From positions 372,001 through 436,000 of the forward strand of contig NC_027862.1 of NCBI RefSeq assembly GCF_000187245.1: a stretch of DNA of 64,000 nucleotides. The letters run 5' to 3'. The translations under genes were made by a program, and so were the position numbers. Below the pieces are notes generated by a model. The model had not been told where the DNA came from. It worked only from the letters and a program-made list of their open reading frames with translations, and made no database searches. The number at the start of each line of letters is the position of its first letter. Position 1 is the first letter of the stretch. Below are positions 1-9,045 of this stretch, in pieces. The stretch is from Ogataea parapolymorpha DL-1 (taxonomy: Eukaryota; Ascomycota; Pichiomycetes; Pichiales; Pichiaceae).

Positions 1-1798
1 CCTCCATGTATTCCATAATGACCCATAAATCGGCAGATCCGTTCAAATAAGCCTCAATGAAATTGACGATATTGTCATGCTGAGAGTCTTTCATCACCAG
101 GATCTCGTTCACGATCAACTCTTTTCTGCTCTGCTTATTCAAATCAATCTGCTTGATAGCAACCTGCTTGTTACGCATTTTCAGCGACTTTGCAAGGTAC
201 ACTGAACCACTGGCACCCTGTCCCGCTTTTTCAATCACTTGGAAGTATGGAGCGGGATTCGTGTTGATGACAACGCTTCTCAATTTGGCCATGATCTGCG
301 AGTCTGTCATTGTAGATATACGTTTGTCCTTGAGACCAGCCTTGCCGACTGGGGAACCTTGTGCCAGCTTATTTTTAGTCGTGAGAGGTTGTCCACTGGA
401 AGCTTTACTCGAGCTGGCAGCAGTTGATGCAGCAGCGAGGGCCAGTTTATTCTTTTGAGAAGGCACCATGTGCGGCTGTGGATACGGCACCGGATGTTTG
501 TGATGAGCAGGCATTTGACGCTGAGAGTTCGGCGAATAGTGGTTTTCATGGCCGTATTTGGACCCTGGAGTTTGTTGGTCGTAACTTGGGGAGCTGTGTG
601 AAAATGCCGAATGTAAAGAGGTTTGCGAATATTGATGAACCGGAGAATAGTTCACAGGCGAAGGTTGTTTATAAGACGAAGGCGAGTGTCCTGTAGGGCT
701 AGGAGTTGCCATGCTGGTGTTTAACCTCAAGTTTGAATTTATTTTCTTCGATGGAGTCACATTCGAAGCTGGAGCATAGGGGTTTTTGACGTTGCTTCTG
801 AATGTTGGCGGCGTTGGTGGAACCTGTCCAACCGGCTTTGAAGGTGATGTCGAACTTGGTTGCTGAGGAGTCTTGGTCCTAGTCTGAGGAGCTTCCGGAG
901 CTTTTCTCACAGGAATATACTTATTGTTTGTTGAGTCTGTCTCGGCAGCCTGTGCGGCGGGTGGTGGGGGTGGCACTCTTCTAGGTTGAAGATATTTACC
1001 GTCTGTCGTTGAAGAATAAGGTTTGGTGATGTCGTTGATAAGCTTGGACGAAGCAGACATGTCACCACCTCCAAACGGCACGGCGGAAGCCTTATCTTTG
1101 ACACCCAAATCTGGGCTTACCATTTCCGTGTATGTATTCAACACATCGATGACGGCGGTTGGGTCATTTGCGACGTCCTCAGATGTGATATTGGAACCTT
1201 TTAATAGTGCCATCCACTCTGGAGGAACCCCTGTCAACTGCCCGCTCGACGGATCGTACCCAACATGAGTTTCATGAGTGACTGTCAAGGGCTTCGAAAA
1301 GCCCTCCTTGGGACACTTTGCCAGTATACAATCGATCCACATGTTGAGCTCCTTTTCGCTTTTCACGGACACAAAGGTCGACCTTGATCTGTGGACTATT
1401 TCGAAGCAGAAAGTTTTGATCTGGTTCTTGAAACAGCCTGAAATGTGAAGCAGGGGAATCCGCATCGAAAGTTCAACTTTTTCGTCGTTTTTGTAGAAAT
1501 CCAAGCTAGACTCGCTCAAAACAAGAAACTTCTTTGGCCATCTAAAAGAAATCAGTCCGTCTTCTTTCACCTGAACCCACCCACTCTTACGGTATATGGT
1601 GGCATGGATACGAAGCCGGCTCATTGACAAATCGTTTGGCGTGTTTGCATTGGACGTGGAGCTTGCTCCCGACGACGCACTCGAGTTCTTGCTATGTAGC
1701 GAAGCACCCGAGGATGTCAGTAATTGGGGAGGCTGGGGAGCATGACCGATATCCGTGAACGCGTTTCTGCCCATTGCTTCGGTGGTCATCTTTGACAT
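1..1798 (-). CDS. CLA4: CLA4-like p21-activated (PAK) protein kinase, 3' part missing
   Basis: Effector kinase of Cdc42 in septin assembly, budding and polarity. The visible 599 residues start at ATG 1796-1798; an in-frame stop lies upstream at 1835-1837. A PH domain covers about residues 70-163. A CRIB motif (about 173-200, with HETHVGYD) binds the GTPase. A long Pro/Ser/Gln-rich linker follows, including a run of prolines near 275. The kinase domain begins near 520 with the glycine loop GQGASG and the ATP-binding lysine K549 in VAIKQI. The window ends inside the N-lobe at VIMEYME, so HRD and DFG are not visible. PH plus CRIB plus kinase is the Cla4/Skm1 layout and excludes Ste20, which has no PH domain. 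Confidence 0.93.
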   Translation of the reverse strand, partial: MSKMTTEAMGRNAFTDIGHAPQPPQLLTSSGASLHSKNSSASSGASSTSNANTPNDLSMSRLRIHATIYRKSGWVQVKEDGLISFRWPKKFLVLSESSLDFYKNDEKVELSMRIPLLHISGCFKNQIKTFCFEIVHRSRSTFVSVKSEKELNMWIDCILAKCPKEGFSKPLTVTHETHVGYDPSSGQLTGVPPEWMALLKGSNITSEDVANDPTAVIDVLNTYTEMVSPDLGVKDKASAVPFGGGDMSASSKLINDITKPYSSTTDGKYLQPRRVPPPPPAAQAAETDSTNNKYIPVRKAPEAPQTRTKTPQQPSSTSPSKPVGQVPPTPPTFRSNVKNPYAPASNVTPSKKINSNLRLNTSMATPSPTGHSPSSYKQPSPVNYSPVHQYSQTSLHSAFSHSSPSYDQQTPGSKYGHENHYSPNSQRQMPAHHKHPVPYPQPHMVPSQKNKLALAAASTAASSSKASSGQPLTTKNKLAQGSPVGKAGLKDKRISTMTDSQIMAKLRSVVINTNPAPYFQVIEKAGQGASGSVYLAKSLKMRNKQVAIKQIDLNKQSRKELIVNEILVMKDSQHDNIVNFIEAYLNGSADLWVIMEYME

Positions 1799-2340
1799 CG
1801 AACTTATGTGGGTATAGAACGCGACGAAAAATCGTTATGGTTTCTCGCTGGTGCTGAGGATTGGTTGTGAAAATTCTGCTTCTTCTGCAAAACAAGTTGA
1901 CAATACAGAACAAATAGCTGAGAATACGCTTTTGTCGAAAGTAGACGAATACTTGGGGATGGGCCTCAAGCAGTATAACACTGTGGAAACAGAACGAAAA
2001 CAATTTTGGTTTAATTTTTGAGAAATCCTACTCGAAACACTCGATCTGGAAATATATTTTTGGGAACGCGAATTGCAGCCCAAAGGGGTCCTTTGAGAAA
2101 ACGAGAATGAGCGACAATTTTAAATGCTAGAGACCAAATTTTAACGAAGAAGCTGTTGTGACAAGTCTATGGGGTGCTACAAGCCTGTAGATAGCAACAT
2201 GCTCACATACAAGCGTTGGTGTTTCGTAATTTTAGCTTTGTTTCAGGCCGTGAAACCGCGTCAGATTTTTCGCGACTCCTGTGCAGTGTGGATTTTTATT
2301 TAGTTGTAGTTGTTGTGCATGTAATTTGTCGACTATTGTT
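1799..2340. other. Intergenic: CLA4 promoter side and 3' end of the upstream gene
   Basis: This 542-bp stretch separates the CLA4 start from the stop of the next minus-strand gene. It holds a single stress-element-like AAGGGG near 2081. No ORF in it looks coding, and no RNA gene was recognised. Confidence 0.5.
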
Positions 2341-3468
2341 TTAAACGTAAAGATGAGGCGGTACACTTGTATCACGATGGAAATGTGGTGGAGATTGCAG
2401 AATTGAATAGTATGAACCTTGATCATCTTCATCCTCGTCGTCAAAATTAATGCTAGACTCTAGCGCTTCTTGGGAATGATGCCCCAACGACACGTTCGTG
2501 AAAGCCGATATGTAGTTGAACGTGCGCGTCGAACATGGCGCCGATCCCTCGTCTCCGATTGGAGGTTCTATCGATCTATCCGCGCGCAGCCCAGAGGTGG
2601 GGTCTGATATCAACGAATAAACACCTGTGGAACGCGTTTCCCTGGTGTGTGTCCGCTCCGGCTGCCCCTCCTCGTTCGACGTGGACCCCGATCCCTGCTC
2701 AATGTCGGCCAGTGTTCGTGAGAGATGTCTGTAAAGTCTGCTGCTCCGACGACTCGAAGCATTGAAAGCAGTAATGGAATCTCGTCTGATCGGCACTGTC
2801 TGAGATCCCGGAATCACCAGCGAAGCCATCGAATAATTATCGTCGCTGCCGTTTGTCGATCTGGGCCGTGCAAAACTAAATTGTCTGTTGAAGTCACTGT
2901 GATTATCAAATAAGTCCCCTCCAATGTAAACCTCAACAACCGATGACGGATATCGAATTACCGAGCTATAACGTGACAGGGATCTTTGTTGGGAAAGCAG
3001 GACCGATTCCTCGCTTCGCCTACTTGCGCGACTGATTCTGCTGAATCTATGAGCTAGCGAGTCTGACCCACCTTGAACAGCTTCTTCCTGTGTTTCTTCG
3101 GTAAGCGTTGTCTGCGGAGGATAAATGCTTAGTGTGTCGTCTTTTTGAGCTTCCTCTGGTGATATTTCGCGGTGATGATTTGTCTGTTTTTTGAAAGGGC
3201 CTTTCAAGCTTTCTCGAAGCTTATAGTAAAATCGGGAGACTTTGTGTTCTCGGGAGCGTCCTCTATGCTTTATTGGTATGTCTTGATTATTCAGCTGCTG
3301 TAGATATTCCTCCACAGTCGGTGTTTTTTCCCCTTCTTTGCAAACATATGGCTCCTTTATATCCTTCAGCTTCTCTAAATCCTCCTTTAGATTTTGCAAA
3401 TTCTGCTTCACTTCATCCATGTCAGCTGTTATCGTGGTCGACCTAAGAGATAGCGATCCTTGAAACAT
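2341..3468 (-). CDS. Uncharacterised Ser/Arg-rich protein, 375 aa
   Basis: I do not recognise this protein. It starts at ATG 3466-3468; a second in-frame ATG at 3418-3420 (M17) begins a short heptad-like helix (DEVKQNLQNLKEDLEKLKD) and could be the true start. The rest looks disordered and is rich in Ser, Arg and Asp. It has many basophilic-kinase-type sites (RRSE, RRDS, RRSS) and an acidic DDEDEDD patch near the C-terminus. No transmembrane segment or catalytic motif is visible. It is transcribed away from the PKH kinase gene across a shared 788-bp region. A phosphorylated scaffold is possible, but that is inference only. Confidence 0.7.
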   Translation of the reverse strand: MFQGSLSLRSTTITADMDEVKQNLQNLKEDLEKLKDIKEPYVCKEGEKTPTVEEYLQQLNNQDIPIKHRGRSREHKVSRFYYKLRESLKGPFKKQTNHHREISPEEAQKDDTLSIYPPQTTLTEETQEEAVQGGSDSLAHRFSRISRASRRSEESVLLSQQRSLSRYSSVIRYPSSVVEVYIGGDLFDNHSDFNRQFSFARPRSTNGSDDNYSMASLVIPGSQTVPIRRDSITAFNASSRRSSRLYRHLSRTLADIEQGSGSTSNEEGQPERTHTRETRSTGVYSLISDPTSGLRADRSIEPPIGDEGSAPCSTRTFNYISAFTNVSLGHHSQEALESSINFDDEDEDDQGSYYSILQSPPHFHRDTSVPPHLYV

Positions 3469-4256
3469 AACAATGGCACTGGATCCGACTTGCCGAAAAA
3501 TAAATACTCTGTTTTCTAAACGCCTCTGATAAAAGGGTAGGGATCCTTTTTTTAGGTGTGGGGGTGACCGTCAAATTATTTAGATTCTGGTGCCCTGGTA
3601 CTATGGCAAATGCCATTTCTCTGTGATTTTACCTCTCTCAACTAGTCGTGTCATTTTGTAACATTCGAAATGATGTTCCAACGTACTATATTTAGATTTT
3701 GTCATTTTATAAAATTTGAAATTGGGACTTAAAACTTTGACTGCTGATTCCTCTTTTTCGTATCCCATTCAAAGAATACCACCCTAACTGATGTGAGAGA
3801 CGAGAATGACAAGATGTGACTGCTTATCCGGTCTTGATTTTATTGCAACGGTCATAAGATTTTGATGTCATTGATTACATAATCTATTGCCTTTCGAGTA
3901 TTTAGATTTTGCCTTTACATATCCTGCTGCGGATTCCATTTTGCATAAAATCAAGCAACAATTACACAATCGATCTCTTGATCAAATACTTTGGGCCAAA
4001 TAAGGATCACCCATCGTAGAGCCTGCTTATACCCGGTTTAGACAGTGTACAGCAATATTTGGGGCAGCTTCATTTGCAATAAGCAAAAAGCAACAAGTAC
4101 CATTTATTGACAATTCACACTCTAAATGGAGCAAGAGTTTTGTATTCATTGATCACAACACAGCACTTTTACGACAACAAGAAAGCAGCATTGAACCTTC
4201 TACACTTATCATTCCATCAAAATAGATCTTGACAGATTGTAAAAATCCCCGCGAAA
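3469..4256. promoter_or_regulatory. Divergent promoter region with repeated TATTTAGATTTTG
   Basis: This 788-bp AT-rich region lies between a minus-strand gene and the plus-strand PKH gene, so it must hold both promoters. The 13-mer TATTTAGATTTTG occurs exactly at 3689-3701 and 3899-3911, and with one mismatch at 3577-3589. No ORF of note is present. Confidence 0.45.
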
Positions 4257-7200
4257 ATGACGTCTAATTTCAATTCCAGTCGATCAAATACAATATCTCC
4301 TAATCAACCTGCCATTTCAGACTATTCAGATCTTTATGACGAGTACATGGCAGACGAAGGCCGTTCGAGGCCTTCTACAATCAACACCTTCATGGAGCAA
4401 AAAGCTAGTGGTGTACGGTCAGAGTCCTCTGATTTCATTCCATATACAAGAAAACAACTTCTGGAGAGTAATCTTTACCAAGGCCCAGGAGATGCAGATG
4501 TGACATCAGATTATGACGAGGAAGAATGTTTGTCTTCGGAAGAAGAGATTCCAACTCTGGATAAAGATCGGATATTGATTCCAGAATCATCTCCCGAGTG
4601 GCAGCAGAAGGGCGCAGCTCAAATTCTGGAGAAAGTGAGAGCCGCGGATGGAACTTCAGTGACCAGGGTTGTTAGGAAATCTATCAAAGATTTTAAACTA
4701 GGAAAAGAGTTAGGTGAAGGATCCTACTCGACCGTGGTACTGGGATCAGATCTGTCCACGGGACGTGACTACGCGATCAAGATATTGAATAAAAGACACA
4801 TAATCAAGGAAAAGAAAGTCAAGTATGTCAATATCGAAAAGAATGCCCTTAATAGATTGGGAAAAGGCCATGGAATTATTCATTTGTTTTATACCTTTCA
4901 AGACGAGCAAAATCTTTACTTTGTTCTGGATTACGCCCCAAACGGAGAGCTTTTGTCCTTGATTAAGAAGCACGGTACTATGGATGAGGAATCTGTTAGG
5001 TATTACTCTACTCAACTAGTTGATGCAATTGATTATATGCATAGAAACGGCGTTATTCACCGAGATATCAAACCAGAAAACATCTTGCTAAATGCTGACA
5101 TGAAAATCAAAATCACGGATTTCGGAACGGCTAGAATTTTGGATCCGAATGACAATGGGGTCTATCCTTCAGACGTGAGAGCTAACTCTTTTGTGGGCAC
5201 TGCTGAATATGTTTCTCCAGAATTGCTGAATGACAAATACTGCGGCAAGGCTGCAGATGTTTGGGCTTTGGGCTGCATTATATACCAAATGATCGCCGGA
5301 AAACCACCTTTCAAAGCAACCAACGAGTACCTCACATTTCAAAAAGTGCTCAAGCTTCAATACGCTTTCAGTGCTGGATTCCCAATGGTGATCAGAGACC
5401 TGGTAAAACGCATTCTGGTATTGAAGCCAAAGGACAGAATTACAATCCAAGAAATAAAGAAACACTACTTCTTCAAGGATGTTGACTGGGATGACATGCA
5501 CTCAATTTGGTCAATGCCTCCACCAGAGCTTGGTCCCTACAAAATGTCCGCAAAGTCAATGCTTCCCGTTCCCGAACTGAACAGAAGCACACAAAGCTTG
5601 TCTCCAGCGGGGACCAAACGGATCGGTAGTGCTGGAAGTAGAAGTGCCTCAACTACCAATATCTTGAACTCCAATAATCTGGTTTCTAGTGCCGCTTCAA
5701 CTCCTACGAGCACGAATGGAACCATATTCGGTTTACCAAACCCTATGGAACCAAAAAAGACAAATTCATCACCTGTCTTGCCAACAGAGAAAACGTTGCA
5801 CAATCCCCTGTCCACCGCAGCTGCCGTTGCCACGACTAAAAGACTGGTTTCAGAACCTATTAAAATTCCATATCTCGGAGGTCCCAATCAATCTCACGGA
5901 AGAACGGGTCGTTTCGAGGCATCAAAGGCTAATAGTAATCTTCAATATTCAAATTTAGGATCCAAACAGAACTCGACATTATACAACGGCGGATCTGCTC
6001 AGGAAATCACTACTGGTAGGCCATCGCCTAATTTGGAAGCACCTCCTGCCTTCAAATCAGCCGGTTTGACTGGTTCTTCTCCATCTTCAACTCTATCGAG
6101 TGTTTCGATCCAACAAAAACAAACTTCGACGCAGAACGTTGACGTGATCCCAGGTACGAACATCCCGAGACCCGTTCTCAATACTCGCATAAACGCGTCC
6201 AATAGCTTTCGCAAGACCACTGGAGCTTCGGGATCGAGATCCAAGCAGCCTTTTATCAATGGCGTCAATTCAGAAGATATCCCCCCTATGTCTGTCCTTG
6301 ACCTCACTTGGGTCAACTTTTTAATTCATCCTGACGAAAGGGTATTGAAAGCGGGTATTGTGCAAGTGAGCAAGTATACGACAGAGTCATTTGAAAAAAA
6401 ATATAAAGGAATGCTAGCAGAATCACCGTTGGGCTACAAGAACAAAGAGCTACTGAACTCCTCGAATCCTGGAATGCTAGGGCAGGCTTCCTCGTTTAGA
6501 AAGAAGTCGGCCGCATCCCTCCAAAGTTCAGACAATGCAATTACATTCATTGAGCACGAGACAACAGAGAATCATGAAGAAGAGGATTCATCGAAAGATG
6601 TTCCTTCCGAAAGAATGACCAAGCTGAAAAACTTGTTTCATAAGACTTCAACGGATCCGGTAGCAAAACAACGAACTTTGGTCATTACCACCTTTGGCCG
6701 GGCAATGTTATTTGTGGAGAATCATGATCGCAATAAAGAAAAGTATCAGTGCGTCAGTGAGATTGACCTCATCAATTCCTCCGTGCATTTTAGAGAAGTA
6801 ATAGGGGATCGAAGATCTAAAAATGCTTCATCGGGTATTTTCGCCATTGTTTCCAATAATGTGAGTCTGGCTTTTGAAGTAGACAAGCAAGATCTTTCTG
6901 CTTGGACCAACTCACTAGCTAAATCCAGGTTTATGGAACAGGAACGACACATTCGCATGCTTATTGAAAACGATCCCGCAGGCGACACGGGTATGGCTAC
7001 GGGAAACCAAGCCGCCTCTCGTGCAGCTAATATGGCAATGTCGTCTCCGGTTGAAACCTCTCCCAGAAATTCTGCTGAGCTGCCGTCAACATCCTCTCAT
7101 TCAGATGAAGGTCCTCGAGATGTACGGCTAAGCATGGAATCAGGTCGCAACACTGCAGGTTCACCAATAGTACAACCAGCAAGCAAAGCCGGAAGGAAAC

Positions 7201-7550
7201 CTCCACCAGTGGGAGGCCAGTTTCCGACATCTATGAGGCCCGATACGGAATCCAATTCTAGTAAGTCACCAAACCAGCAGCGTCCGGATCCAGGAACTCG
7301 GAAAGTGTTGTATGAGAATTCTCCCATGATATCGGCAGCTATCAGCAGGGCACTGAAAAATACAACTATCTCCTCTGACAGTGATCACAACGGGCTATCA
7401 AACACTCGAAACTCGAGCTTTACACATAAGTCTGCTAGCTTGGCGGCCAAGACTGGCAACACGGGCGGCAACAATCACGGCTCAAGTCCACGTTTGGTGA
7501 CATCCATGAATTCCAAACTTCTAGCACGGACTACCCGAAAGAAACGTTAA
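4257..7550 (+). CDS. PKH2: PDK1-type protein kinase (Pkh1/Pkh2 family)
   Basis: AGC-family master kinase that phosphorylates the activation loops of Ypk, Pkc1 and Sch9-type kinases; in yeast it responds to sphingoid bases near eisosomes. Length is 1097 aa. The kinase domain spans about 146-415: glycine loop GEGSYSTV, ATP lysine K175, HRD at 268-270 and DFG starting at D288. S311 in NSFVGT corresponds to the PDK1 activation-loop serine. After a Ser/Thr-rich linker, a PH-like segment (about 678-900) recalls the C-terminal PH domain of PDK1. The long disordered N- and C-terminal tails fit fungal Pkh proteins. Choosing PKH2 over PKH1 or PKH3 is arbitrary without a tree. Confidence 0.88.
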   Translation: MTSNFNSSRSNTISPNQPAISDYSDLYDEYMADEGRSRPSTINTFMEQKASGVRSESSDFIPYTRKQLLESNLYQGPGDADVTSDYDEEECLSSEEEIPTLDKDRILIPESSPEWQQKGAAQILEKVRAADGTSVTRVVRKSIKDFKLGKELGEGSYSTVVLGSDLSTGRDYAIKILNKRHIIKEKKVKYVNIEKNALNRLGKGHGIIHLFYTFQDEQNLYFVLDYAPNGELLSLIKKHGTMDEESVRYYSTQLVDAIDYMHRNGVIHRDIKPENILLNADMKIKITDFGTARILDPNDNGVYPSDVRANSFVGTAEYVSPELLNDKYCGKAADVWALGCIIYQMIAGKPPFKATNEYLTFQKVLKLQYAFSAGFPMVIRDLVKRILVLKPKDRITIQEIKKHYFFKDVDWDDMHSIWSMPPPELGPYKMSAKSMLPVPELNRSTQSLSPAGTKRIGSAGSRSASTTNILNSNNLVSSAASTPTSTNGTIFGLPNPMEPKKTNSSPVLPTEKTLHNPLSTAAAVATTKRLVSEPIKIPYLGGPNQSHGRTGRFEASKANSNLQYSNLGSKQNSTLYNGGSAQEITTGRPSPNLEAPPAFKSAGLTGSSPSSTLSSVSIQQKQTSTQNVDVIPGTNIPRPVLNTRINASNSFRKTTGASGSRSKQPFINGVNSEDIPPMSVLDLTWVNFLIHPDERVLKAGIVQVSKYTTESFEKKYKGMLAESPLGYKNKELLNSSNPGMLGQASSFRKKSAASLQSSDNAITFIEHETTENHEEEDSSKDVPSERMTKLKNLFHKTSTDPVAKQRTLVITTFGRAMLFVENHDRNKEKYQCVSEIDLINSSVHFREVIGDRRSKNASSGIFAIVSNNVSLAFEVDKQDLSAWTNSLAKSRFMEQERHIRMLIENDPAGDTGMATGNQAASRAANMAMSSPVETSPRNSAELPSTSSHSDEGPRDVRLSMESGRNTAGSPIVQPASKAGRKPPPVGGQFPTSMRPDTESNSSKSPNQQRPDPGTRKVLYENSPMISAAISRALKNTTISSDSDHNGLSNTRNSSFTHKSASLAAKTGNTGGNNHGSSPRLVTSMNSKLLARTTRKKR

Positions 7551-7902
7551 TGTATTTTAGTTGAATGTGCATCTATCTTCCCCAGATTTGTCTACTTTAG
7601 TACTGTGGTCTCGTATTAGCTAACCATCTAAACTTTGTGACTGCTTTTTTTTTAAAATTATGCCACAACAATTGGGGTTGTAAAAAAAACAATAGACGTC
7701 GTGCGAAAACAAAACACCGCATTTTTTGACCTTCCCCGGTGGAGCTGAAATATCTCCCGTACAAAAAATTTCACCACCGGGCAACAAAGCGGGCTAAAAT
7801 TTTTCTGAGGGTAGAGAACACAAAATTTTTCAGTTCAAGAATTTTCACTTCCTAGCTACTTTTTGTATCTGTGCTTAATCCTAGAACAAGAAGAGAATAG
7901 AA
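7551..7902. promoter_or_regulatory. RPL27 upstream region
   Basis: This 352-bp region lies between the PKH stop and the RPL27 start. It has homopolymeric T and A tracts (around 7646-7660 and 7682-7690) and pyrimidine-rich stretches, as in many ribosomal-protein promoters. No specific factor site could be assigned. Confidence 0.4.
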
Positions 7903-8536
7903 ATGGCTAAGTTCATCAAAGCAGGCAAAGTTGGTATGTATAGTCAATTCGAGGCCTATCAGGTAATAAGAGACCATGTGAACCACTCAACAGGACGGAA
8001 TGTTCAACATAAATTTCCACAACATCTTTTTGATTTACAACAACTGTGTTTCACTGCAAAAACCTACTGCTCATCTTTGAAATGCATGTGCCATCAGTAT
8101 GAGTACATAGTCTTTTGTGCTTGATAGGTCAGGTCGTTTAGTGCTAACAATTTTAGCTGTCGTGGTCAGAGGCAGATACGCTGGTAAGAAGGTCGTCATT
8201 GTGAAACCTCACGATGATGGTACCAAATCCCACCAATTCCCACACGCTATTGTCGCCGGTGTCGAGAGACAACCACTTAAGGTGACCAAATCCATGGGAA
8301 ATAAGAAAGTTGCCAAGAGAACTAAGATCAAGCCATTCGTGAAAGTCATCAACTACAACCACTTGATGCCAACCAGATACTCGTTCGAGGTCGAGTCTTT
8401 CAAGAACGCTGTCTCCGTGGAAGCTTTGTCCGAGCCATCCCAAAGAGAGGAAGCCAAGAAGGTGATCAAGAAGGCATTTGAGGAGAGACACCAAGCAGGC
8501 AAGAACAAGTGGTTCTTCACCAAGCTTGCTTTCTAA
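7903..8536 (+). CDS. RPL27: 60S ribosomal protein eL27 (spliced)
   Basis: Structural protein of the large ribosomal subunit. Exons are 7903-7933 and 8157-8536, giving 136 aa, the same length as Saccharomyces eL27. Exon 1 encodes [10 protein letters not shown] plus the first base of an alanine codon; exon 2 continues [18 protein letters not shown] and ends [10 protein letters not shown]. The splice is set by GTATGT at 7934, GCTAAC at 8143-8148 and AG at 8155-8156. An early intron after about ten codons is typical of yeast ribosomal-protein genes. The protein is Lys/Arg-rich throughout and closely matches the eukaryotic eL27 family. Confidence 0.96.
7934..8156 (+). other. Spliceosomal intron of RPL27 (223 nt)
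   Basis: Donor GTATGT, branch motif GCTAAC, acceptor TTTTAG. Eight nucleotides separate the end of CTAAC from the exon. It is the longest intron in the window. I found no snoRNA boxes in it. Confidence 0.93.
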
Positions 8537-9045
8537 ATCATACTAAATAGTGCTTAATCATTGACTTAAATCTATAATACCCTAGTCGTATAGCGGAGAG
8601 AGTATTTCCCAGTCCCGAATTGCGGTGTACGGATGTGTAGCTATGACGTTTTAGGGTCGGCAACCGTTTGAAAACCGCAATTCTGTCAAGATTTTGTTTA
8701 TTTTTTTAGGGTCTTACATCATCATTACATGACTTGAAAGGGAAAGTATAGTAGTCGTATTGTGAAGCAATGCGTTTGAAAGCAGTATCCTCTTGTAGTA
8801 CTCGTAACTCGTCTAATAAGCTTTTAATCCCGGAGTATGGATTTAACGTACTCCCCTTTCCGGCTAAGCGTGTTTTAGTGTACAAAATTCAAAAAACCAC
8901 AAAAAAACGTTAGGCCCAACTGCAGACTGATTAATTTAAAAAAGAAACCAGTTGGATTCTCGGTGTGTGGACAGAAAGTCACGCAAAAATATACCTCTTT
9001 ATATAGAAGCTGATCCAATAGCTTCCTAGAACAGAGAAATTCATA
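8537..9045. other. Intergenic between RPL27 and IRA2
   Basis: This 509-bp stretch holds the RPL27 terminator and the IRA2 promoter. T-rich tracts near 8695-8710 and A-rich tracts near 8880-8910 are visible. TAGTCGTAT occurs near 8583 and again near 8752. No ORF or RNA gene was recognised. Confidence 0.4.
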
